Shown here one piece after another: positions 55,261 to 64,000 of a stretch of DNA of 64,000 nt. How positions within the stretch are numbered: position 1 is the stretch's first letter; each line of letters opens with the position of its first letter. The translations under genes and the position numbers were made by a program. A model generated the notes under the pieces. The model worked only from the letters and a program-made list of their open reading frames with translations. It was not told where the DNA came from and ran no database searches. The DNA is from Cercophora sp. LCS_1 (lineage: Eukaryota; Ascomycota; Sordariomycetes; Sordariales; Lasiosphaeriaceae): assembly GCA_036250225.1 (NCBI GenBank), contig JAPZLL010000036.1:306300-370299 (forward strand), read 5' to 3'.

Positions 55261-56218
55261 TTAGGTTACCAGGTAGTAGGTTGGACCACTAGTATCAAGG
55301 GTGAGTTGAGTGATGGGAGACGTAAAGGCAGATATCAAGCAGAGGATGGCTGCCGCGCTGACAATATGAGTCCATTTGAGGCTCCGGATGAGCAACCACG
55401 AGCCCCAACGCCATCGACTGGCATTGTCCAACGCATCAAAGTCATAGACTTTCATGCTGGTTTTCTTGCTGTTTGTCAGATTCCACTTCCACTGTGCTAG
55501 CGACTCCGTCACTACTGTCACGAGGGCCGCCTTGAAAAATGTCGCCCAAAGCGCCAGGAATGTGTTGAGGGTGATGTTCAATAGCATCTTGGGGTGGGAT
55601 CGGCCTTCAAAGGCCTTGAGGACGGGAATGATGACTGGGTCTGTCAGCTCAAGGGCTCATTGAAGATGTATTCTCACGAGGCATACTGGTAAAAGAGGCC
55701 AAACTGCAAGAACAAAAGAGGATTTCTGCTAGCCACTGCCGCCAAACTGGCTTGGGTTTAGAGGTTGGCGGTCGCATCATCTCTTCATGCTTGACCGTGG
55801 CTGCGAGTTTGGTCGTTGCAGATGCTGGCATGGCTGGTATGGGATTGATCTGGTCGTGATCTACCAAGCCAACTGAGCTGGCTGGGTTGCTGTGATCTGA
55901 GTCCGAAGGCCTCGCCCAAGAGCTGCCCTCATGAACGGGCCCTTGGAGAAAAGGCGACGGGTTGTCCGTTTCGCTTCTCCTAATGGTGGGAAATGATCGA
56001 GACGTAGTGACAGGTTGCAACAAGTCTTCCACGGGCGTGGTTAGAGGCACGGCGTCTACCGGTAGAGAAAGGGGTCTCATTGCTGCCGGAGTGGTCCCCG
56101 TAAGGGGGTAGCTAGCTGGCCTCTCCATATCCGTCGTTCTGGACCGTCTCATGAGGGATGACGTCATGTTGCTTGAGCCGTGTTTGCGTGCCTTGCTCTC
56201 CTTTCCGAGGAGCACCAT
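55261..56218 (-). pseudogene. Truncated DUF3176 membrane-protein paralogue
   Basis: Exons 56218-55687 and 55634-55261 read about 301 residues and stop just after the domain start. The shared blocks with the intact paralogue at 57595-60144 are KPKPVWRQWLAEILFCSCSL (against KAKPVWRQWLTEILLCLGSL), NITLNTFLALWATFFKAALV (against NITLNTFLAFFTSPSKAAVM) and ESLAQWKWNLTNSKKTSMKV. The first intron is at the same place and phase (ACC A|GTATGC...CCCAG|TC). The second intron of the paralogue is absent: ISAFTSPITQLTLDT reads through. The remaining ~400 residues are missing; the LINE relic begins there. Confidence 0.75.
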
Positions 56219-57594
56219 TGGCTCGGTCTCTAAAAGCAGTTAGAGGAATTGCCCTCTGACGGACGCGTCGTTTCTCTACCCTAAGGCACCTAGTGACCGG
56301 GGCCTGAGGTGGAGTTTGGGGGGTGATAACCGGCAGGCGGTGAAGCTTCGGCTCCCAACGCATTTCGAGACACTCGACTCCTAGCTGGAAAATTCACGCG
56401 CTGCCCGAGCGGAGGGGAATACCTGCGCCAAGATCAGATTTTGGATGATTGGGCTGAAGCAAGGCGAAGGACCAAGGTGAAGGACTTGACTTTGGGCCAA
56501 GCCTGTGAGATACGCTTATCAGATGATAACCCCTAAAGAGGCGGTAGACGAGGGGACGCTCCCACTCCACGCTAAATAATATCCGATGCTTCGAGCGAGC
56601 ATCCATCACACATACCGACGGGACTTTGATCAGCCCCAGATGCCCACGGGTCTGCGACATGGCCCGGCAGGCTGGTAGCGAGTCTCGTTCTTTGAATAAA
56701 ATGCGAGAATGAACAGGAGGAAGGGTCCACTACTCGCGTCTCGCTGCCAAACCAACCTGGGATGGTCCTCGGCCGCATAGGTACCCAGAGCCGTGAACTG
56801 GACGTGGGGGTAGTCTGGCGCTGCGGCGTCTCGATGACATGAAATGGGCGCGACCTATTTCTGAGGTTGATAGGGCAGTATTTCGATGGGTTTCTGCTGC
56901 GGTCAACATGAATGTTTTTGCTGAGCACGCCACTCCGGTCTTGGAAGGCGGGCTGGATGCGAGGACTCGGCGGGAGCGCCTTCCAGATTCCGGACTCCAA
57001 AGCCTCACCTTCCGGCGTCAGGTGGAAGGTGCGGTCTTCCCATCGCAGCGGGGCCCCCTTTCTTGCTTGCGTATGTCGCGATTTCATAGGGTTTGTGCTG
57101 AATGATTATTTTTTCGGCGGTACCTTGGAGGAATGATTGGCCGATAAAATATTTCTGAGTTGTGTTAGAGAGGTTCCTCCGAATTTGTCGTTGTCGAGCT
57201 ATTCGCTAGCACCAACGAGTGGGAGGGTTAAAATGCGTCTGGTACATACCTAGCTTCGGGCGCCGGTTATCTCTGGTTGTAGTTCTGAGTGTGAAATGGT
57301 TTCCTGGGTGTGCCAATTCTGCAAGTTTCCGTACCGCTTGTTGTGTGTGTGGAGTCACCATCGATGTAGAACCACCGGCCCTCATTTAAGTGCTCAGTAA
57401 AACGCCATCAATGTTTGAATAAACACAACATCACGCACCCCAAGTGCGACACTGACAGCATCACATCCAGCCAGAAATGAAAATCAAATCATTCAGTCAT
57501 CAAATCCCCAAAACCCCCGCAAAATGAAGATACCTAAGGTATCTACCCAACCGGACAGAACATGAAAAGATACAGGAGAAACAACCGTCCCTTC
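56219..57594. other. 1.4 kb between the two DUF3176 copies, no confident gene
   Basis: The best frame is 56572-57087 (-, 171 codons; includes LRWEDRTFHLTPEGEALESG). It has no recognised family and no clear start context. It could be an exon of an unidentified gene or the diverged upstream flank of the truncated copy. Confidence 0.35.
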
Positions 57595-60144
57595 TCACCC
57601 CAAAACCAACCTCCCATCATCAAGCCGCATCGCCACCTTCTTCGCCTTATCCGAAGCCTCCTGGATCCTCTTGATCGAGCCCAACTCGTTCCTCAACTCC
57701 TCAGTCGACGCAAGAAGTGTAGCAATCTCAGAGCTCTTGAGAACCGGAGTCCCAAGTTTTACTGTCTTGTGGATCGTAACAGCCAAAAACACACACGAAA
57801 GCACAATTTCAGTCGCCAAAAACGCCGCCCATCCCCACTTCACAGCCACAAAAGGTGTTTCCGCGTATGCAATACCTTTGTGCTCTTGACTCCCGTTAGT
57901 TTGGTTTCCATTGTGGCTCCTGATCCTGTAGCGACATCTGGTTAGACTCGGCAGGAGAAAATGTCCTGGCCAGAATGGACTCACATGTTTGACAGGGAGA
58001 TGGCCATGTAGTTGAAGTACTCCGTCACCGCATCAAACTGCTTTTTCGTGTCGTATTCATGAATCTCCCGTCCGTCGTCGAGCAAAAGCGTGTAAAACAA
58101 GTACTCCGAATTGTAATTGGTAAAGAGAACTGGGTGCCCGTAAATGCCGTCAAAGTAGAGAAAACCTGTCAGCTTGAGGATGACGTCTTCCTTGATCATG
58201 CTTGCGAGGAACCTGTCGAAGCTGTAGAATGCGTTTGGGTCATCTGGCGCACTTGGGTCTCTGAGGTAAGTCTCTCCAATGTGCCTTTCGAAACTTGCGT
58301 ACTCGCAGATGTGCGATATTTCCTGTGGCCGAGGAAGGGCACCTGAGGTCCCATTACAGTACAGGTTGTCAAAGGGCCCATTGTTCGCTGTTTCCAGAGG
58401 GATGTTGGTGGAGGCAATGATTTCGGTGTGGGAACGGCCTCCAATATAACTTGTATTGAGGGTTTGAATGCAGGCGTAGTAAAGAATCTCGGCGGCACGA
58501 AACTCCCAGGGCTTCTGGCCTGTGCGGTTGTACTCGGGATACTGGAAAGACGTCTGTAAGCATGCCTCCTTGACGGCATATAAACAACATCCGCCTACCC
58601 AGGGGCCAGGGTGAAAGAGAAGCAGTTTGGCTTACCGAGACATTACCTGCATTTGACCAAACCGTGTATATATGGGCTAAGGCTGTGAACTCGTCGTCGT
58701 TGTCTTGAAACGCAAGACTGTAGTCTCGCGCAGCCACCATGAATGAATAGCCTGGTAGAGTTAGAAATGTGCACCAAAAGCAAATAGAAATGCCGGAGTC
58801 ACGTACTGACTGGGGTGACGAATTCCAGGTCGGGACTCAAGGCTGCCCCCCAAGCATGGACAATTCCATCAGGGCCGCCAGAGATGTCTTCATAAGTACT
58901 GCAGCAAAAGTTAGAGTGAATCAGTGCCCGGAAATGTTTTGGGGATGACCTACTATGTTTCGTCTGCGAGCGGTGTTGTCGTCCAATCCTTGAAGGTGGA
59001 GTTCGGTATTTCCCGGATAGTCAACATGTGGCTGATATCTTGAGCTTTCATGCACACCCCAAGCGTTTGGTAAGGCTCAAAGGTACACTCAACCGTCCCG
59101 CAGGATGCTGGCAAGGGTTTTGCTGGATTCTTTGGTTGACTGAGCATGCCCTTGATCGTTGCATCTGTGAGCGCGGTCGCAATGTCGGCGTTCGCTTTGC
59201 CCACGTAGTTCCTAATCATGGGAATGCTGGCGTTTGCCGGAGTTGGCGCTAATTTCATGTCCAGCGTCAACATCTGCTGCGTTATTGGGCTGGTCAAGGC
59301 TGTAAGCTGACGTTCCTATGCGTTTGTCCTGTTGACCCTCAATAGGCTGACCCTAGGCCGAGGCTTCCTCTGACTCAAAGGGAGCAGACGTCACTTACTA
59401 CTCAACAGCGACAGGCCCGCTGCGAGGCTGGCCACGTGCCTCCACTTGAAGTTCCAAATTAAGAGCCAAGAGCCCCAAGGACCGCGGCTCGAGCTGTCGA
59501 GGATACTAAAGTGATATACCTTGCTGTTGGGCTCCTTGGTGCTGGCAAGATTCCACTTCCATTGAGCCAGGGCTTCAGCTACGACGGCCATCACAGCCGC
59601 TTTCGAGGGCGAAGTAAAGAAGGCGAGGAATGTGTTGAGAGTAATGTTCATCGGCAGCTTGGGGAGAGCTTGACCCTCATAAGCGCGAAGCACCGCAATG
59701 ATGACTGAGTTAATCTCGTCAGCAAAGTAAAGCCCATCAAAGATTGATTCAAAACGCACTTGTGAATGCCAGTAGACTACCAAGACAGAGAAGGATCTCT
59801 GTCAGCCACTGTCTCCAAACTGGTTTGGCCTTCGGGGTGCCGTCAAGTTCGCTGTCAGAAATCTTGGCGCTTCCTCTGGATGTCGACGCCGCAGCGGGTT
59901 CGGTGTCTTGGCAGGTAGAGTCCCCTGCGGACACGAGATCTGATGAGATGTCTTCACCCTGCATCTCCGCGATCGTCTGAGCTGCCGTTGGACTCCTCGT
60001 CACGGGGGTAGGTGAAATTTCCGCCTGCAATGTTGGGGAGTCATGTTGCTGTCCTTCGGGGATGGGGTCCGGGGTGTGATCCGACTCCCCGACCGTGGCC
60101 GGCTCGACTTCCGGTAGGGGTTCAGAAGCGGTGAATGAATCCAT
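57595..60144 (-). CDS. DUF3176 family multi-pass membrane protein
   Basis: Seven exons (60144-59760, 59704-59399, 59299-58954, 58898-58807, 58751-58636, 58553-57985, 57925-57595) give 714 residues. A disordered N-tail of about 110 residues leads into WRQWLTEILLCLGSLLAFTI (TM1), then TLNTFLAFFTSPSKAAVMAV and VAEALAQWKWNL (TM2), and SSSRGPWGSWLLIWNFKWRH with TM3. This is the DUF3176 signature of filamentous fungi. A long extracellular-like domain with Cys and N-glycosylation sites (NTSY, NGTS) follows, then a last TM (WGWAAFLATEIVLSCVFLAV) and a short tail. The function is unknown; these are often expanded paralogue families. All six introns are 47-93 bp. Confidence 0.85.
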
Positions 60145-62329
60145 GACACAAATTCAGAGAGCTCAACTCGATAAACAGATGGTCAAGGCGGTTGTGATGG
60201 CGAAAGACTCAATAGGATAGAAGAACATGTGGGACTATGATTGCAGGTTCATGTCTCAAGATGTTCGACAGTCCAGCTTCATATACCTGGCCCGTCTGAA
60301 TATCCGTGTCGGTTATGAGGAGGTTTGAAAGTTCCATACAGCGATAACATACTGTCCCATTTGCCACATACATCTTGCAGCGCTGAATAACGACAATGGG
60401 ATGGCGCCAAGGGGGTTGAGGATACGGGCGCATCATTGTGGTGTTGATCTCGCGACCAATGCCGTAGGAGATCTTTGGTTCACTTGGAAGCGAATGTAAA
60501 ATTTGGGGTTCTACAAACCCCATCGGTGAACGTTTCGAGTTGCTGTCCCGGTTAACTTGCAGTGTCAAAGATGGTGTAGTGGAATGCGTTTCCTCAAAGG
60601 GGCAAAATGGCGCCGTCGAGCCTGCTGGTGTTTCAACCCGCCAACGGTCAGTCCCCGGACTCATGCAGAGACAAGCAGGGTAGAAATGCCGAGCGGAGCA
60701 CCTACTCTTTGGGTCTTGACACGTTCAGCTCGACCCGATCAGGCACTTAGCTGCAGCCCTAGCAGTGTTGTGCATCCCACTGCCGCTGGGCTTCCCGAGC
60801 CGGCCAATCCTAGCGGGCTCGAGCTTCGGTTAATGCCCTCGCTGAATAATCTTCATGGCGTGGAGAGAGTTGGGGATGGAAGCATTGCTGTTGCGTTCCC
60901 ATCCCGATCACCAATCTGGGAATCGTCTCCCGTGTTGACGGGCAACATTTTTCTGCGGGCCGATAATACTGACAAGTGGAAATCAGCTGCGAGGAGTTGA
61001 GCACGCAGCGATCCTGGGCGATTTGAGGAGAAAGACTGATCGTGCCTTTTTGGACCACGAAAGACAATATGTAGAGATAGAGGCTGAAGAGGCATCTGTC
61101 AATCGGACACGAGCTTGGCCAAGAACCCTGTTTGCTGTTCCTGGGAATCCAGTATCGGTATGTTGGCCAGCACGTGCGCGGAAAAAAGTGCTCCAGTCCA
61201 TGGAGCCAGCTGCAGGTGGGTTGCACCAAGCCCTGAGGGGATGAACATAAGCTTCAGAGAGAGGTACGGTATGTCGGTCACTCAATGCGGTAAAGTCATC
61301 TCAGTCCTTAGACCGTGATGGCCTGAGGAGGGCACTTTGGCGTACACAACACCGGGAGCCCCTCGCCGCAGTCGCCAACGTCGCGGAACATTCTGGAATT
61401 CCCGAAACCAGCGAGGCCTCTCGAAGCACTTGTCGACACCAGACGCTATTCCGAATTTGTGCATCAATTCCAGCGGTGTTCCGAAGACGTGCTGCAGGGC
61501 GCGCAGCATCTTCCCCGCCCGTCTTCTTTGGGTAAGGACATCGTTGACGAGATCCGACACCCGTCCAGCAGCCATTCGCGCACACATCGGCAGTCCCATT
61601 CCTGCTCGTCGACTGCCGGGGCATACGGTGGCGAAAATTTCGATGAGCAGAGTCAGCGAAGAGGGTAGTCGGTGGAAGGAGGTTCTATTATCAATATCAG
61701 CCCCCACGCGAAAGACGTGCGGCTGAAAGTTCCACGACGGGGCTATGGTCTTGGAATAAGACCCGGGCCACTGCCGAGACAGGTGGCGAAAAGAGCGCAG
61801 CAACGTGAAGCACAGCGGGCACGAACTTCCAACGGTCAGTGTTATCGTCCCTTCACAACGCAGAACAGGTCGAGAGCTTACCGGTCGCGCGAGTTTTCTT
61901 GCGCTACAATATCTCAAGGGGGAAGCAAATGGTGACGTCTTTTCATCTTCGCGTCGGCACTGTGGAAGGACGGCGGTGCCATCGTTGGACACACCCGGCC
62001 CTTCATTGGGTCGCACAGCGCAGGTCAATGCCCACAGATTGGTCGGGCGAAAGGGTCCTGGCAGGTCCCTGATTTCAGGTATTGTACGAGAAGGACGACA
62101 AAAAGGAGATTGATGGTCAAAATGAGTGAATTCGCATCTCTCTTGTTTTGGCGGCCTTTTTCTCCTATTTGCATCAGGGACGTTGCTCTTATTCAGTCCT
62201 CGTCATCTCGGTGATTAATGATCTAGGCAACGACGAATTCTGAGACAAGAGTCGGTCGCTCCTTCCTTGGCCCGCATTTACCAATTCGGTATTTACAGCG
62301 AGCACCACGCATTATGAGTGGTGGAAGAA
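60145..62329. other. 2.2 kb accessory stretch, no confident gene
   Basis: Open frames exist on the minus strand (60209-60664, 151 codons; 61282-62028, 248 codons) but none shows a recognisable domain, plausible splice partners or a clear start. The first may be the 5' leader of the DUF3176 gene. I do not call a gene here. Confidence 0.35.
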
Positions 62330-62515
62330 AATTGTACAAAATAGCCGTACACTGAATTTATCAACACAACCTCAAATAATTTCAAGGCATAAAATATTTT
62401 TCAACAGGCATATAATAATCCCTCCAGCACAAAAATCATACTTGAATGCCCGCGGAATATTCCCTAGCACCCTGCAAACTTTCTTTGGGACCCTTTTCTG
62501 AACAAATGGGTCTTC
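62330..62515 (+). repeat. Dispersed repeat, copy C
   Basis: It shares TACAAAATAGCCGTACACTG, TTTCAAGGCATAAAATATTT and TTCAACAGGCATATAATAAT with copies A and B and continues to GCAAACTTTCTTTGGGACCC. It appears the least degraded of the three in its left half. Confidence 0.75.
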
Positions 62516-63011
62516 CATACTTTGCAAAGTCTTCGGGCCGGCCGCCATGTTTTTATGACTAAGCATCGCACCAAACCCTCGAGGTTCCCGCCAAGCGCGA
62601 TGTACCCCACCGCGCATCACGTGCTCAGAAATTTAGCCGCTTGCCCTTGCGCGCTTGCGAACCTTCCGTCCGTTTGGAAAACGGCCTCAGCTCTCCCTCT
62701 CCCTCCGTCGCTCGCGTAATCCGCACCCGCCGCCCACCTGTCCACCCTTCTAGGCGCTTAGCATGGAGGGCGTGCCTACATACACGCCTTTCTCACCTGA
62801 ATTAGGGGGCGTCCTGGGGAGGGCATCTATTCGCCGTGGGCGGCGAGGGAGTCGGCAATGCCCCCCCCACCAGCCTCGCCTGGTCACCAACGCAACAGGA
62901 AACGCATAAAGGCCATGCAATTCCTGCACCTTCCTCCTCCCGCCCTTTCGTCAACGACCTTGGAGCGCCTCGAGATGGAGCCTTAGCTTCGACCTAAGCA
63001 GTCTAGCCCCC
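62516..63011. other. Pyrimidine-rich stretch, possible promoter/leader
   Basis: This C/T-rich plus-strand sequence (for example 62690-62760) could be the promoter or leader of the following ORF. No gene is recognised. Confidence 0.35.
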
Positions 63012-63404
63012 TTGCAACCCGTCGTCCATTCCTCACACGCAAGTATCGACCCTAGCGGGCCCAGGCCCAGCGTTCCTGCCGCAAAGAGACGGGTACCCAA
63101 TCCCACCCCATCCCAACCGACCGCCTCAATGCCCTCTCACGCTGTGCGCTTGGCTGGGCGGTCTGCAGCTTTACCGCTGCTAGACCCCTTAGACAAGGAG
63201 GCTCAGATCGCCCAGGCCCGAGACGCCTTAAAGCAATACCAGGCAGCAGCTGCGTTTTCGACCCTGGACCAGCGGTCTCGCCAAAAGTGGATCGCGATCG
63301 TGCCAGGCTGTGGGAAAAATGGGAAGTGTACGAAATACTGTCACAACCCAAGTCATGACCTCAAGGAGGGAGCACGGACCAACCTCAAGCACCAATCAGC
63401 GTAG
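63012..63404 (+). CDS. Hypothetical ORF overlapped at its 3' end by an LTR
   Basis: This 130-codon frame begins near MQPVVHSSHASIDPSGPRPS (an inner ATG at 63129 is also possible). It includes DKEAQIAQARDALKQYQAAA and FSTLDQRSRQKWIAIVPGCG, with protein-like codon use and helical character. The last 22 codons lie inside the LTR-like repeat that starts at 63339, so the natural C-terminus may have been replaced by an insertion. No family is recognised. It could also be part of an element's internal region. Confidence 0.35.
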   Translation: MQPVVHSSHASIDPSGPRPSVPAAKRRVPNPTPSQPTASMPSHAVRLAGRSAALPLLDPLDKEAQIAQARDALKQYQAAAAFSTLDQRSRQKWIAIVPGCGKNGKCTKYCHNPSHDLKEGARTNLKHQSA

Positions 63405-63612
63405 CTCAGAGCACAGCGCTCTGCCAGGCCCCAATGGAACCAATGAGAGAGGACCCGAGCGAAGGAGCACCCGGGTCCAAGGACGGCCAGTAAGAATGGA
63501 CCCGGAGCAAGGAAGCCTCGGGACCTGTGGTCCCAAAGAAGGAAAACCTCGGGTCCAGGAAAATACTGCATATATATAGATACGATAGTTGTGCCCACAA
63601 TTGTGTGAGGAC
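63339..63612 (+). mobile_element. LTR-like unit 1
   Basis: It starts TGTCACAACCCAAGTCATGA and includes CCTCAAGGAGGGAGCACGG, GGACCCGG-type inverted repeats, a TATATATAGAT box at 63570-63580 and the end block TTGTGCCCACAATTGTGTGA. Unit 2 repeats the same order. The TG start, internal TATA-like site and direct repetition fit long terminal repeats of a Ty3/gypsy-like element. The exact right end (past 63612) is uncertain. Confidence 0.65.
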
Positions 63613-63713
63613 TTTTGGATTCTCACGCTAGCAATATATTGTTCTTGAGCACCGCTCAGTAAAACTCATCGTCTGGGACCTTGGAGTCTATATTCTGTTT
63701 GACAATATATTAC

Positions 63714-64000
63714 TGTCACGACCCAGGTCATGACCTCAAGGAGGGAGCACGGGCCAACTACGGACCACCAATCATTGGGCCCGGGGTGCAACGACCCACA
63801 AAGCCCTGGCGGACCAATCAGGGTGGACCCGGCGATCTTTGGACCCGGCCCCGGGTCCAGAAACGCCCGGGTCCACGGAGCACCAGTAAGATTGGACCCG
63901 ACCCCAGACGGACCCGGCCCCGGGTCCAGAAGAGCCCGGGTCCTAGGAATGGCACGAGTATATAGAAACGATGGTTGTGCCCACAACTGTGTGAGGACTC
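63714..64000 (+). mobile_element. LTR-like unit 2, cut by the window edge
   Basis: It starts TGTCACGACCCAGGTCATGA and ends TTGTGCCCACAACTGTGTGA at the window edge. The middle is richer in GGACCCGGCCCCGGGTCC palindromes than unit 1, which looks shifted toward A/T. Both units are preceded by a short TAC/TTAC. Only 101 bp separates the unit 1 block from unit 2, so no internal coding region lies between them. Confidence 0.65.

Noticed and set aside
61282..62028. 248-codon minus-strand frame
   Set aside because: It is Arg/Pro/Ser-rich with other frames open over the same bases and no domain, so it is likely chance in GC-rich sequence.
49981..64000. A CRISPR array, toxin-antitoxin or prokaryotic-type defence system in the accessory segment
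   Set aside because: The repeats are few, diverged and unevenly spaced, the sequence is clearly eukaryotic nuclear DNA, and no such genes are present.

Overview
This window is nuclear DNA from a filamentous ascomycete, most likely a Sordariomycete and possibly Sordariales. Evidence: densely packed eukaryotic housekeeping genes, many 46-100 bp introns with GTRNGT donors, CTAAC-like branch sites and YAG acceptors, fungal-type orthologues throughout, and repeat relics whose stop codons look like repeat-induced point mutation (RIP). The genus cannot be fixed from sequence alone.

Positions 1-49,780 are a conserved gene-rich core with no obvious operon-like functional cluster. In order: the 5' end of a histidine acid phosphatase (-), a mitochondrial PPR protein (+), an AMPK/CBM48-type glycogen-binding-like protein (-), a 3.9 kb gene-free stretch, sphinganine C4-hydroxylase SUR2 (-), a 2.7 kb gap, TCTP (+), a proline-rich protein (-), kinetochore MIS12/MTW1 (+), SWR1-complex subunit SWC2/YL1 (-), a cysteine synthase 2-type protein (+), an unrecognised probable mitochondrial protein (-), mitoribosomal bL19m (+), a 3.5 kb gap, K+ transporter TRK (+), TFIIH helicase XPB/Ssl2 (-), a small CHY zinc protein (+), proteasome alpha-4 (-), D-2-hydroxyglutarate dehydrogenase (+), DNA ligase IV (-), uracil phosphoribosyltransferase (-), fluoride exporter FEX (+), an atypical Hsp70 (-) and an RNase Z-like metallo-beta-lactamase (+). 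Neighbours alternate strands, so many pairs share divergent promoters or convergent 3' ends. Exon models were built by hand and every one closes in frame.

Positions 49,981-64,000 are an accessory, decaying region. It holds a small hypothetical gene that a 10-bp tandem duplication seems to have frameshifted; three diverged copies of a ~170 bp dispersed repeat; a broken gene combining a GIY-YIG-like domain, a CxxC...CxxC zinc finger and a Lys/Arg/Glu-rich tail; a RIP-like mutated remnant of a Tad-type LINE (RNase H end); a truncated DUF3176 membrane-protein copy abutting that LINE; an intact seven-exon DUF3176 paralogue 1.4 kb further on; and, at the right edge, two tandem LTR-like units, the first of which overlaps the 3' end of an ORF.

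The most notable items are a 7-nt internal micro-exon in the proteasome gene, two GC-AG introns, a CHY gene whose first coding exon is 5 nt, frame-neutral stop-free introns, and the pseudogene/repeat layout of the last 14 kb. I saw no convincing wholly new system. The GIY-YIG/zinc-finger/charged-tail gene is the best candidate for an under-described family.
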